From: Zavarzinia compransoris
Lineage (GTDB): Bacteria > Pseudomonadota > Alphaproteobacteria > Zavarziniales > Zavarziniaceae
Direction of reading: 5' to 3'
Assembly: GCF_003173055.1 (NCBI RefSeq)
Contig: NZ_QGLF01000002.1
Location: forward strand, 248,322-312,321
Length of the DNA: 64,000 nt
Shown here: piece after piece, positions 26,540 through 37,242 of the stretch
Position numbering within the stretch: position 1 is the first letter of the stretch
Layout of the letters: every line of letters starts with the position of its first letter
Notes under the pieces: model-generated
The model's input: the letters and a program-made list of their open reading frames with translations, nothing else
Databases searched by the model: none
What the model was told of the DNA's origin: nothing
Made by a program: the position numbers and the translations under genes

Positions 26540-27952
26540 TCAAAGCCCAAGGCGCGTGCGCGCCGCCGCGATCTGAAGGCGCACGCCCGAAGGCGCGGTG
26601 CCGCCGAAGCTGACCCGGCTCGCCACCGAATTGTCCACCGAAAGGACGTCGAAAACCGCCGCCGTGATCCGCGGCTCGATCCCCTGCATGTCGGCAAGGC
26701 TGAGAGCGTCGAGATCGATGCCCCGGGTCTCGGCCAGTTTCACGATCCGGCCGGTGACGTGATGGGCCTCGCGGAAGGGCATGTTCAGGGCCCGCACCAG
26801 CCAGTCGGCGAGATCGGTCGCGGTCGAGAAGCCGGTGCCGGCGGCGGCCTTCAGGACCGGCGCGTTCGGCGTCATGTCCCTGACCATGCCGGCCATGGCG
26901 GCGACCACCAGTTCGATCGCTTCGGCGGCCTCGAAGGTCGGTTCCTTGTCTTCCTGCATGTCCTTGGCATAGGCGAGCGGCAGGCCCTTCATGACGATGA
27001 GGAGGGCGTTCAGCGCGCCGATCACGCGCCCGACCTTGGCCCGGGACAGTTCCGCCGCGTCCGGGTTCCGCTTCTGCGGCATGATCGAGGAGCCGGTGGT
27101 GAAAGCGTCGGTCAGGGTGATGAAACGGAACTGGGCGCTGGTCCAGATCACGATTTCTTCCGCCAGGCGCGACAGATGCACGCCGAGGATCGAGGCCGCG
27201 GCCAGATATTCGAGGGCGAAATCGCGCGACGACACGCTGTCCAGCGAATTGGCCGTCGGCCGGTCGAAGCCGAGGGCGGCGGCGGTCGCGAAACGGTCGA
27301 TCGGGAAGGAGGTGCCGGCCAGCGCGGCGGCGCCCAGCGGGCATTCGTTCAGCCGCGCGCGGGCATCGCGCAGGCGGCCGATGTCGCGTTCCAGCATGGC
27401 GACATAGGCCATCAGGTGATGGCCGAAGGTGATCGGCTGGGCGACCTGGAGATGGGTGAAGCCCGGCATCACCACATCGGCGTGCGTCTCCGCCTGGTCC
27501 AGCAGGGCGGCGACCAGATCGGTGGCCTGGCCGCTCAGCCGGTCGGCGGCATCGCGCACCCAGAGGCGGAAATCGGTCGCCACCTGGTCGTTCCGCGAGC
27601 GCGCGGTGTGCAGGCGGCCGGCGGCGGGGCCGATCAGCTCGGCCAGGCGGGCCTCGACATTCAGGTGAATGTCTTCCCGGTCGCGGCGGAACTCGAAGCG
27701 GCCCTCGTCGATCTCGGCCTTGACGGCGTCGAGGCCGGCCTGGATCTTTTCGCCGTCGTCGCTTGCAATGATGCCCTGGGCGACCAACATGGCCGCATGG
27801 GCCTTGGAGCCGGCGATATCCTGGGCATGGAGCTTGCGGTCGAAATCGATCGAGGCATTGATGCGCTCCATGATTTCGGCGGGGCCGCGCTCGAAGCGGC
27901 CGCCCCACATCTGGTTCGAGGACGTCTTGCTGTCGTTCTGGTCGTTGGACAT
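26540..27952 (-). CDS. argH: Argininosuccinate lyase
   Basis: A 470-residue enzyme splitting argininosuccinate into arginine and fumarate. It shows MWGGRF at the N-terminus, [53 protein letters not shown] and the fumarase/lyase signature [16 protein letters not shown] with the catalytic serine. The start at 27952 lies 54 bp from the divergently transcribed thioredoxin-like gene, so the two share a promoter region. Confidence 0.96.
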   Translation of the reverse strand: MSNDQNDSKTSSNQMWGGRFERGPAEIMERINASIDFDRKLHAQDIAGSKAHAAMLVAQGIIASDDGEKIQAGLDAVKAEIDEGRFEFRRDREDIHLNVEARLAELIGPAAGRLHTARSRNDQVATDFRLWVRDAADRLSGQATDLVAALLDQAETHADVVMPGFTHLQVAQPITFGHHLMAYVAMLERDIGRLRDARARLNECPLGAAALAGTSFPIDRFATAAALGFDRPTANSLDSVSSRDFALEYLAAASILGVHLSRLAEEIVIWTSAQFRFITLTDAFTTGSSIMPQKRNPDAAELSRAKVGRVIGALNALLIVMKGLPLAYAKDMQEDKEPTFEAAEAIELVVAAMAGMVRDMTPNAPVLKAAAGTGFSTATDLADWLVRALNMPFREAHHVTGRIVKLAETRGIDLDALSLADMQGIEPRITAAVFDVLSVDNSVASRVSFGGTAPSGVRLQIAAARTRLGL

Positions 27953-28006
27953 CGATACTACTTGGTCTGTTGGAACGGTCGGCACACCATCGGGGAGTTG
28001 GATGAC

Positions 28007-28570
28007 ATGAAGCTGGTGCCGGTTCTCGCGATGTTGGCCGCCGCTGCCGTGATCGCCGGGGCGGTTGTCGCCTTCGGGCCGGGAGCGCTCGAGACGCGGG
28101 CCGCGCAGACGACAGGGATCGCCAACTTTAGCCCGAGCGACGCCCCGACGCCAGCACCGGCAACAGGTTTCGCGAATGCCGAGGGCGGCACCGTCACCCT
28201 GGCCGACTTCAAGGGCAAGGTGCTGGTGGTGAATTTCTGGGCCACCTGGTGCGCGCCCTGCATCGAGGAATTGCCCGCCCTCGCGCGCCTGAACGAAGCC
28301 TTGGCGCCGGAAAATGTGGCGGTCCTGGCGCTTTCCGTCGACCGGCTGGAGAACGCCCGGATCCGGAGCTTCCTCGACGCCAATGGCGCCGCCGCCCTCG
28401 CGCTCTACAAGGACGAGGGGATGGCGCTGGCCCGCGAGTTCAAGGTGCGCGGCCTGCCGACCACGGTGGTGATCGATGCCGAGGGCCGGGTGCGCGGCCA
28501 ATTGGTCGGCCCCGCGGCCTGGGATTCCGAATCGGCCCTCGCCCTGGTCCGGTCCTTCAAGGGCCCCTGA
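28007..28570 (+). CDS. tlpA: TlpA-like thiol:disulfide oxidoreductase
   Basis: A 187-residue membrane-anchored periplasmic thioredoxin. Residues 5-25 form the hydrophobic anchor or signal, and the redox motif is W-C82-AP-C85 in [15 protein letters not shown], with the cis-proline segment [10 protein letters not shown]. TlpA proteins supply reducing power for cytochrome c or oxidase maturation. The divergence from argH is a conserved alphaproteobacterial arrangement. Confidence 0.9.
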   Translation: MKLVPVLAMLAAAAVIAGAVVAFGPGALETRAAQTTGIANFSPSDAPTPAPATGFANAEGGTVTLADFKGKVLVVNFWATWCAPCIEELPALARLNEALAPENVAVLALSVDRLENARIRSFLDANGAAALALYKDEGMALAREFKVRGLPTTVVIDAEGRVRGQLVGPAAWDSESALALVRSFKGP

Positions 28571-29374
28571 TCAGCGCAGCGCCAGCCAGACGATGACGCC
28601 GGTGCCCGCCGCGATCCGGTACCAGGCGAAGGGCGCGAAGCCGTGGCGCTCGATGAAGCCGACCGCCGCCTTGACCACCAGGGCGGCGACGACGAAGGCG
28701 ATGGCGAAGCCGATGGCGATGGCCAGCGCGCCGGTCTGGGTCAGGCCGTCCGCGGTCTTGTAGAGATCGTAGCCGGTGGCGGCGACCATGGTCGGAATCG
28801 CCAGGAAGAAGGAATATTCCGCCGCCGCCTTGCGGCTGAGGCCGAAGCCGAGGCCGCCCATGATGGTGGCGCCCGAGCGCGAGACCCCGGGGATCATGGC
28901 CAGGCACTGCACGATCCCGATCCCGAGGGCGACGGGCGGCGTCATCTCGTCGACGCTGCCGATGCGCGGGCGGTCGAACAGCCGTTCCAGCACCAGGATG
29001 ACGATGCCGCCGGCGATCAGGGCGACGGCGACGGTCAGCGGGCTTTCGAGCAGGACCGACTTGATGAACTTATAGGCCAGCAGGCCGACCACCGCCGCCG
29101 GCAGGAAGCCGACCAGGACGTTGACGGCGAAGCGCCATGCCCGCGGCTCGCGCCGCACGAGGCCGACCGTCGTTTCCGCCAGCCGGCGGTGATAGACGGT
29201 GCAGACGGCGAGAATGGCGCCGAGCTGGATCGCGATCAGGAAGGCGGCGGGCAGTTCGACCCCGAGCATTTCCTTGAGCACGATCAGGTGCCCGGTGGAG
29301 GAGACCGGCAGGAATTCGGTCAATCCCTCCAGCGTGCCGATCAGCACGACGGAGAGCAGCAGGAACAGGTCCAT
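28571..29374 (-). CDS. uppP: Undecaprenyl-diphosphatase
   Basis: A 267-residue polytopic membrane enzyme (BacA family) that dephosphorylates undecaprenyl pyrophosphate for reuse in peptidoglycan synthesis. The two catalytic motifs are visible: EGLTEFLPVSSTGHLI near the N-terminus (E-rich motif with His) and PGVSRSGATIMGGL. Length is normal. It is convergent with tlpA with no spacer and starts 4 bp after the corA stop. Confidence 0.95.
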   Translation of the reverse strand: MDLFLLLSVVLIGTLEGLTEFLPVSSTGHLIVLKEMLGVELPAAFLIAIQLGAILAVCTVYHRRLAETTVGLVRREPRAWRFAVNVLVGFLPAAVVGLLAYKFIKSVLLESPLTVAVALIAGGIVILVLERLFDRPRIGSVDEMTPPVALGIGIVQCLAMIPGVSRSGATIMGGLGFGLSRKAAAEYSFFLAIPTMVAATGYDLYKTADGLTQTGALAIAIGFAIAFVVAALVVKAAVGFIERHGFAPFAWYRIAAGTGVIVWLALR

Positions 29375-29378
29375 CGGA

Positions 29379-30353
29379 TTACAGCCAGCCCTTGCGCTTG
29401 AAGTAGAGGTAAGGCAGCACGGCGGAGACGACCATCAGCACGATGGCCATGGGATAGCCGTAGTCCCATTTCAATTCCGGCATGAGATCGAAATTCATGC
29501 CGTAGATCGAGGCCATCAGGGTCGGCGGCAGGAACACGGTGGCGGCGACCGACAGGATCTTGATCACCCGCGTCTGTTCGATGTTGATCATGCCGAGCGT
29601 CGCGTCGAGCAGGAAGTTCACCTTCTGCGCCAGCGCCGAGGCATGTTCCGCGATCGAGCGGATGTCGCGGGCCATGGTCTTCAGGCGGGCGCGGTATTCC
29701 TTCTTCACCTCGGGCGTCAGCACCTGGGTCAGGAAGGTGACGACGCGCTCGATCGAGGCGAGGCTTTCCCTGACCTTGCCGGTCAGGTCGTCGAAGCGGC
29801 CGAGCGAGCGCAGCGCCCCTTCGAGGTCGGCGGCTTCGTCGCCCTTCCTGGTCCGGGCGCGGAAGACGTCGCGCGACAGCCCGTCCATCTCGACCGCGAC
29901 ATTCTCGAGGACGTCCGCCGCCCGGTCGATGATCGCCTCGATCAGGCCGGCGAGCGCCGTCTCGCCGCTTTCGCACTGGCCGGGCAGCTTCAGGGCCTTG
30001 GTGGCATAGATCGAAAAGGCCAGCGGATCGCTGTAGCGCAGGCTGACCAGGACGTGATTGGCCATGACGAAGGTGATCGCGCCCGCCTCCGCCGTCGGGG
30101 TGTCGGCCTTGGAGACCACGGTCGCGGTCATGAAGCGGGCACCGTCGACTTCATAGAGGCGGGACGAGGCTTCGATCTCGCGCATCTCGGCCCTGGTCGG
30201 CAGGTCGAGGCCGAGCAGGGCTTCGAGGGAATGTTCCTCGTCCGTCGTCGGCTCGAAGATATCGGCCCAGACCAGGCGTTCCGGCAGGGCGTCGCCCAGG
30301 GTCCAGGGCGTCTTCACCAGGCGGCCGTCGACGAAATGGTAGAGGGTCACCAT
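29379..30353 (-). CDS. corA: CorA family magnesium/divalent cation transporter
   Basis: A 324-residue pentameric channel protein. The signature Y-GMN is present in SIYGMNFDLMPEL, between the two C-terminal membrane helices; the loop is slightly variant (MPELKW instead of the usual MPE-L/F). The large N-terminal cytoplasmic domain contains the long stalk-helix segment. Confidence 0.93.
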   Translation of the reverse strand: MVTLYHFVDGRLVKTPWTLGDALPERLVWADIFEPTTDEEHSLEALLGLDLPTRAEMREIEASSRLYEVDGARFMTATVVSKADTPTAEAGAITFVMANHVLVSLRYSDPLAFSIYATKALKLPGQCESGETALAGLIEAIIDRAADVLENVAVEMDGLSRDVFRARTRKGDEAADLEGALRSLGRFDDLTGKVRESLASIERVVTFLTQVLTPEVKKEYRARLKTMARDIRSIAEHASALAQKVNFLLDATLGMINIEQTRVIKILSVAATVFLPPTLMASIYGMNFDLMPELKWDYGYPMAIVLMVVSAVLPYLYFKRKGWL

Positions 30354-30393
30354 GGCCGTCTCTCCTCCGCAGCGCCCGGTTCAGCGGCCCCTT

Positions 30394-32211
30394 TTAGGCG
30401 CCGCGCTGCCATACCGCAAGCCGGCGCATGCCCTGCACCCCGCGCCGGACCAGCGCCGCCGTGCGCGGGCCGATCAGGCGGGCGATGGTCGGGCGGTCCG
30501 CGTCGGGTTCGAGGGCGAGGCCGACGCTGTCCACCGCGCCCGCATCGTCGAGGCCGCGCACCACCAGTTCGACCGGGCCATAGGCCAGGCGGTCGCCCGG
30601 CACCGGCTGGCCGCCGAAGGCCGCGGCCAGCACGCCGGCGATGGTCCTGCCCCGGTCCTGGGGTTTCAGGTCGATGCCGTAGAGACGGCAGAAATCGTCG
30701 ATCGCCTGATCGGCCTCGACCGGGAATTCGCCGGCGGCGGCGACCGCGCCCTCGTGCCGGCGCCGGCTGGCGAAGATGCGGTCGAGGGTCAGGATCTGTT
30801 CCGGGTCGGCGATGACCAGGACGTAATCCTTGGGCGCCAGCCGGTCCAGTGCCTCGGCCGTGACCACGGTGCCGGCGCGCAGCACGGTCAGCACCGTCGC
30901 CCCCTCGGGCAGGACGAGGCGGGCGAACGGCAGGTCGAGCACGCTGGAGCCCGGCAGCACCCGATAGCCGACGATGTCGCGCTGGGCGCCCAGGGGCACG
31001 TCGACGTCGCGCCGGTCGGCATGGGCCTTCGACGGCGGCAGGGCGAGGTTGAGGAAGCGGGCGGCGGGCGCCACCGTCCAGCCCTGAAGTGCCAGGGAGG
31101 TCAGGACGACGACGAAGGCGACGCCGAACAGCGCCTCCGCCCCCGGCATGTTCTCGATGATGGCGGGCAGGGCGAGATAGATCGGCACCGCCCCGCGCAG
31201 GCCCACCCAGGCGGCGAAGGCTCTCTCCCGCATCGAGAAGCGGAACGGCCAGAGGCAGAGGAAGACCGCCAGCGGCCGCGCCACCACCATCAGGACGCAG
31301 GCGACGCCGAGGGCGGGCAGCAGAACCGGCAGCAGCTTGGTCGGCGTCACCAGGAGGCCGAGGGTGAGCAGCATGGCGATCTGCGCCAGCCAGGCGATGC
31401 CGTCGTGGAAGCGGAGGATGAACTGGCTGGCCCGGTGCCGCTCGTTGCCGAGGACGAAGCCGGCGACATAGACGGCGAGGAAGCCCGAGGCTCCGATCAG
31501 CTGGGTCCCGGCGAAGACGGTCAGGGCCGACATGACGACCATCACCGGATAGAGGCCGGCGGCGACTTCCAGCCGGTTGACCAGGAACACCATGGCCCGC
31601 CCGCCGGCCCAGCCGATCAGCGCGCCGCCGCCGATCTCGAAGACGAAGGACAGCGCGCCGGAACCGAGCGAGACGCCGCTTCCCGCCACCATCTCGATCG
31701 CCAGCAGGGCGAGGAAGATCGCCATCGGGTCGTTCAGGCCCGATTCGACCTCGAGGGTGGAGGCGACGCGCCGGGCGATGTCGAGCTTCTGCAGGCGCAG
31801 CAGGAAGAAGACGGCGGCGGCATCGGTCGAGGCGACGATGGCGCCGATCAGCAGGGCGCCCGCCGGCGGCGTGCCGAACATGGCCCAGGCGGCCACGGCG
31901 ACGATGCCGGCGGTGATCGCCACGCCCACGGTCGCCAGCACCAGGGACGGCAGGCCGGCGACGGCGATGGTGCTGCGCTGGGTGCGCAGGCCGCCGTCGA
32001 ACAGGATGACGGCAAGCGAGACCGAGCAGACGAAATAGGCACCCGAGACATCGTTGTAGCGGATGCCGAGGCCGTCCTCGCCCGCCAGCATGCCGAGGCC
32101 GAGAAAGACGAGCAGGACCGGCGCCCCGAGACGGGAGGAGACGCGTCCGGCGACGATGGCGAAGACACCCATCAGGGCGCCGATGAGGATGATCTGATAG
32201 GTGAGACTCAT
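30394..32211 (-). CDS. nhaP2: Potassium/proton antiporter (NhaP2/CvrA type)
   Basis: A 605-residue inner-membrane protein. About 12 hydrophobic segments span residues 1-390 and include the ion-binding STDAAAVFFLLR and VESGLNDPMAIFLALL segments of the CPA1 Na+(K+)/H+ exchangers. A C-terminal cytoplasmic RCK-C (TrkA-C) domain covers roughly 400-480, and a CorC-like domain follows. This is the CvrA/NhaP2 layout. The K+ preference is family-based inference. Confidence 0.9.
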   Translation of the reverse strand: MSLTYQIILIGALMGVFAIVAGRVSSRLGAPVLLVFLGLGMLAGEDGLGIRYNDVSGAYFVCSVSLAVILFDGGLRTQRSTIAVAGLPSLVLATVGVAITAGIVAVAAWAMFGTPPAGALLIGAIVASTDAAAVFFLLRLQKLDIARRVASTLEVESGLNDPMAIFLALLAIEMVAGSGVSLGSGALSFVFEIGGGALIGWAGGRAMVFLVNRLEVAAGLYPVMVVMSALTVFAGTQLIGASGFLAVYVAGFVLGNERHRASQFILRFHDGIAWLAQIAMLLTLGLLVTPTKLLPVLLPALGVACVLMVVARPLAVFLCLWPFRFSMRERAFAAWVGLRGAVPIYLALPAIIENMPGAEALFGVAFVVVLTSLALQGWTVAPAARFLNLALPPSKAHADRRDVDVPLGAQRDIVGYRVLPGSSVLDLPFARLVLPEGATVLTVLRAGTVVTAEALDRLAPKDYVLVIADPEQILTLDRIFASRRRHEGAVAAAGEFPVEADQAIDDFCRLYGIDLKPQDRGRTIAGVLAAAFGGQPVPGDRLAYGPVELVVRGLDDAGAVDSVGLALEPDADRPTIARLIGPRTAALVRRGVQGMRRLAVWQRGA

Positions 32212-32281
32212 GTCCGCACTCGGTAAGCGCCCCTACTGTAACGGACCGCAGGCATCCGATGCAGCGATTGGAGTCATCGGA

Positions 32282-33187
32282 TTATGGCATGAAGAGGTCG
32301 CGCGCCTTGCGGGTCTCCTCGACCACGAAGCGGCTGACCGCGCGGATCCGCGGCAGGTCCTTGAGGTCGGAATGGGTCAGCAGGTACAGGGTGCGGACCA
32401 GGGCCACCACCCCGGGCAGCACCGGCACCAGGCCGGGCTCCGCCGCCGCCGCGAAATGGGGCAGGACGCAAAGCCCGAAGCCCGAGCGCGCGGCCTGCAA
32501 CTGGGCGACCAGCCCCGCGCTGCGCAGGCCGGCCCGGATGCCGGGGTGGATCTCGGCCAGATAGTCGAGTTCGGGGGTATAGAGCAGGTCGTCGATATAG
32601 CCGATGAAACTGTGGTAGGGCAGGTCCTCCACCTGGGTCGGGGTGCCGCGCCGCGCCAGATAGGCGTCCGAGCCGTAAAGGCCCAGCCGGTAGTCCGTCA
32701 GCTTCGAGGCGACCAGCCGGCCGGAGCGGGGCGGCGACAGGCTGATGGCGAGATCGGCCTCGCGCTTGGACAGGCTGAAGACCCGGGGCATGGCCACCAG
32801 CTGGAGTTCCAGCCCCGGGTGCAGGCCGATCAGCCGGCCCAGGCGCCCGGCCAGGAACAGGGTGCCGAAACCGTCCGGCGCGCCGATCCGGACCGCGCCC
32901 GAGATCTGGGTATCGACCCCTGAAATCTGGTCGAGGGCGCCGAGCGCCGCCGTCTCCATCTGTTCCGCGGCCCCGACCAGGGTGACGCCCCGGTCCGTCA
33001 GGTCGTAGCCGGTCGGGCCGCGGTCGACGAGGCGGGCGCCCAGCGCCTCCTCGAGCACGCCGATGCGGCGGATCACGGTGGAGTGATCTACCCCCAGCCG
33101 TTTCGCCGCCAGCGAGACCCGGCCGGCGCGGGCGACGGCCAGGAGATAGCGCAGGTCGTCCCAATCCAGCCGTCCGGTCATCGACAT
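32282..33187 (-). CDS. LysR family transcriptional regulator
   Basis: A 301-residue LTTR. The winged HTH at the N-terminus is LRYLLAVARAGRVSLAAKRL ... VDHSTVIRRIGVLEEALGARL, followed by the substrate-binding domain. It is transcribed divergently from mmsA with 124 bp between starts and is a natural candidate for its regulator. An alternative ATG two codons in (33181) is possible. A CACAA-N17-TTGTG dyad at 33226-33252 might be its site. Confidence 0.9.
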   Translation of the reverse strand: MSMTGRLDWDDLRYLLAVARAGRVSLAAKRLGVDHSTVIRRIGVLEEALGARLVDRGPTGYDLTDRGVTLVGAAEQMETAALGALDQISGVDTQISGAVRIGAPDGFGTLFLAGRLGRLIGLHPGLELQLVAMPRVFSLSKREADLAISLSPPRSGRLVASKLTDYRLGLYGSDAYLARRGTPTQVEDLPYHSFIGYIDDLLYTPELDYLAEIHPGIRAGLRSAGLVAQLQAARSGFGLCVLPHFAAAAEPGLVPVLPGVVALVRTLYLLTHSDLKDLPRIRAVSRFVVEETRKARDLFMP

Positions 33188-33311
33188 GCCTGCATGAATG
33201 CGGCCTCCACCCCTCTGCGTTTCCGCACAATGATCCTGCGGCAACGCTTGTGGAAGTGGAAAGCGGCCTGTGCCAGTTTGCGCGGCGAAGAATTCACCTC
33301 GGGGAAACGCC

Positions 33312-34811
<1,500 letters not shown>

Positions 34812-34830
34812 GCCGCAAAGCGGAGGAGAC

Positions 34831-34869
34831 GGGGCGCCGGGGCCGGAAGGTCCGGCGCCCCTTTTTTTT
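34831..34869 (+). terminator. Rho-independent terminator after mmsA
   Basis: A perfect 10-bp stem (GGGGCGCCGG/CCGGCGCCCC) with an 11-nt loop is followed by eight T residues. The T-run overlaps the stop codon of the convergent flavoprotein gene. Confidence 0.92.
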
Positions 34870-36112
34870 AGAAGCGGGCGGGGCTATAGGGCGCCGGGTC
34901 GATGAAGGGCGTCTGGCCCGTCATCATTTCCGCCAGCAGGCGGCCGCTGACGGGGCCAAGGGTCAGGCCGTGGTGGTTGTGGCCGAAGGCGAACCACAGG
35001 CTCTTGTGGCGGGGGGCCTGGCCGATCACCGGCTTCATGTCGGGCATGCAGGGGCGCCGGCCCAGCCAGGGCTCGGCCTCGGTCCGTTCGCCCAGGGGGA
35101 ACAGGGTCTTGGCCGCCGGTTCCGCCCGTTCCAGCTGGATGGGGCTGGGCGGCGCGTCGCGGTCGGCGAATTCGACCCCGGTGGTCAGGCGCAGGGCATG
35201 GGCCATGGGCGCCAGCAGGAAACCCTTGTCGACATCGAGCAGGGTGTGGTTCAGCACCGCATTGCCGGCCGGCCGGTAATGCCGGTGATACCCGCGCTTC
35301 ACCGCCAGCGGGAAGCGATAGCCGAGGTCGCGGAAGACGTCGTCCGACCAGGGGCCGAGGGCGATCACCGCCTGGTCCGCCTCGCCGATGCCGTCCGCCG
35401 TCTTGAAGCGCCAGCCGCCGGGGGCGGCTTCCAGGCTGCGGGCGTCGCCGGTGGCGAGGCGGCCGCCGCGCGCGACGAAGAGCGCGGCGTATCCCTTGAC
35501 GAGATCGCCCGGGTCGCGGATCGAGGCCGGGTCCAGCCAATGGATGCCGCCGACCGCGACATCGGCGAGATGGGGCTCGCGCGCCTTCAATTGTTCGGCG
35601 GACAGGACGTCGTAGCGGAGGCCATGGGGGGCATAGACGTCCGCCGCCTCGGCGATCGCCTTGCGGTGGCTCGCCTCCTTGCGGAAGACTTCGATCCAGC
35701 CGATCTCGTGGATCAGGTGGCCGAGGCCGGCCTCGGCGATCAGGGCCTTGTGCTCGCTCAGGCTGTTCTGGATCAGGGGCAGGAGTTCGGCCGAGATCCG
35801 CTTCAGGCGGGCGGGGGCCGAATTGTACCAGAAGCGGATCAGCCAGGGCGCCACCTTCGGCGCGAACAGCGGATCGTAGCGGGCGTCGATATTGTGGTTC
35901 AGGGCATAGCGGGCCAGCACGAGCAGGTCGCGCGGGAAGGAATAGGGCACGACGCTGGCGCGCTCGATCAGGCCGGCATTGCCGTAGGAGGTTTCCTCTC
36001 CCGGGCCGCGGCGGTCGAGCAGGGTGACGGAACGCCCCCGTGCCTGGAGATGCAGCGCGACCGAAACCCCGACGATACCGGCGCCGAGAACGACGACATC
36101 CGACCTGCTCAT
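34868..36112 (-). CDS. FAD-dependent D-amino acid dehydrogenase/oxidase-like protein
   Basis: A 414-residue DAO-family flavoprotein: an N-terminal dinucleotide motif VVVLGAGIVGVSVALHL, then SYGNAGLIERASVVPYSFP (the D-amino acid dehydrogenase SxGNAG motif), and a C-terminal FGHNHHGLTLGPVSGRLLAEMM FAD contact. It resembles DadA-like enzymes that oxidise D-amino acids or hydroxyproline. The start at 36112 (MSRSDVVVLG) is favoured by homology. The substrate is not assignable. Confidence 0.88.
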   Translation of the reverse strand: MSRSDVVVLGAGIVGVSVALHLQARGRSVTLLDRRGPGEETSYGNAGLIERASVVPYSFPRDLLVLARYALNHNIDARYDPLFAPKVAPWLIRFWYNSAPARLKRISAELLPLIQNSLSEHKALIAEAGLGHLIHEIGWIEVFRKEASHRKAIAEAADVYAPHGLRYDVLSAEQLKAREPHLADVAVGGIHWLDPASIRDPGDLVKGYAALFVARGGRLATGDARSLEAAPGGWRFKTADGIGEADQAVIALGPWSDDVFRDLGYRFPLAVKRGYHRHYRPAGNAVLNHTLLDVDKGFLLAPMAHALRLTTGVEFADRDAPPSPIQLERAEPAAKTLFPLGERTEAEPWLGRRPCMPDMKPVIGQAPRHKSLWFAFGHNHHGLTLGPVSGRLLAEMMTGQTPFIDPAPYSPARF

Positions 36113-36264
36113 CAACCGGAAACCCCTGTCAGCCTGCACCCTTCGTCATCATAGCCGGCTTTTCCCGGCCGGCGGAAGGCGGGCTTCCGGCATGCGGGCA
36201 ATCGATTTCCTGCATGGAAACAATGCTTCCCGGAATGGTTCCAGGGTTCAGGCCCGCGCCCCCC

Positions 36265-37167
36265 TCAAGGGTTTTTAAATAGGGCGGTTTCCGCTTTACC
36301 GGAAACCGCCCTGGCCGGGCGCACCAGATGCGCCAGCCAATTGCCGATCTCGCGGTTGCGGGCGGCGGGGTCGAGCACTTCGCCGTCGACGCCCAGGCGC
36401 CAGGCGAGCGCGGTGTCGCCCGGGGCGGCGTCCAGGGCGTCGTATTGGGCGATCACCGCCTGCAATTCCGCCGCGTCGTGAACGAAGCCGCCGGTCACCA
36501 TGACCGGGCCATAGCGGCGCATGACCGCCGCGATCTCGCGGAATGTATATTCGGGGTGATATTGAACGCCCCAGAACACGCCGTTGCCGTGGCGGATCTC
36601 GGCCGCCTGGACATCGCTGACCGCATTGCCGGCGAGGACGGTCATGCCCGCCGGCATCGTCTCCACCTCGTCGAGATGGACGCAGATGGCGTCATAGGCG
36701 GCGGGGCGGCCGGCCAGCAGGGGGTGGTCGCGGCCGGCCGCGGTCGGCACGATGCGCCGGGCGATGCCGATCTCGCGGCCCTTGGGGTTGGCGCGCACGG
36801 TGCCGCCGGCGGCGACCGTCGCCACCTGCAAGCCCCAGCACGAGCCGAACATGGGCGTGCCGGCCTGGAATGCATCGCGGACCAGCGCCACCTGGGGCTC
36901 GATCGCCGGGCCGCCGTCATAGATGTTCAGGGCCGAGCCGGTGATGGCGACGCCGTCATAGGCGGCGAGATCGGCGACACCCGGCAGGTTGCTGCCCGGA
37001 TCGGCGGGATAGCAGATGTCGACCGTGGCGTCCGGCGCCAGCCGGCGCAGCAGGTCGGCATAGGACAGGCCCGCCGCCGTCCCGCCGGAAGCGATCGCCC
37101 GTTCGCGCGCCGCCGCCACATTGCCCTCGACCACCAGAAGCCGCAGACCGCTCACCGCCATCTCCAT
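36265..37167 (-). CDS. Class I glutamine amidotransferase-like protein
   Basis: A 300-residue protein with the class I GATase triad: nucleophile Cys in MFGSCWGLQVA and His/Glu in WGVQYHPEYTF. Upstream DGVAITGSALNIYD is the oxyanion-hole region. The fold resembles GuaA-like amidotransferases acting on gamma-glutamyl compounds; no synthetase domain is attached. Start 37167 or 37161 are both possible. The last 16 or so codons overlap a perfect hairpin (36281-36312). Confidence 0.82.
   Translation of the reverse strand: MEMAVSGLRLLVVEGNVAAARERAIASGGTAAGLSYADLLRRLAPDATVDICYPADPGSNLPGVADLAAYDGVAITGSALNIYDGGPAIEPQVALVRDAFQAGTPMFGSCWGLQVATVAAGGTVRANPKGREIGIARRIVPTAAGRDHPLLAGRPAAYDAICVHLDEVETMPAGMTVLAGNAVSDVQAAEIRHGNGVFWGVQYHPEYTFREIAAVMRRYGPVMVTGGFVHDAAELQAVIAQYDALDAAPGDTALAWRLGVDGEVLDPAARNREIGNWLAHLVRPARAVSGKAETALFKNP
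36281..36312 (-). repeat. Perfect 13-bp hairpin overlapping the GATase 3' end
   Basis: AGGGCGGTTTCCG and its exact complement are separated by six bases. On the minus strand it is followed by ATTTAAAAACC, a weak T-tract, so it may act as a terminator placed inside the last codons of the GATase gene. Confidence 0.5.
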
Positions 37168-37242
37168 CGCCCGTCTCGTCCGGTCAAAAATGGCGGCAAA
37201 GCGCGGGGCGGGCAATGCCGCCGGGCGGAGGTCTGGGTTGCG

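Noticed and set aside
33226-33252. Firm LysR operator between the LysR gene and mmsA
   Set aside because: The CACAA-N17-TTGTG dyad is present but spacing is longer than the usual T-N11-A box, so it is mentioned only as a possibility in the regulator entry.
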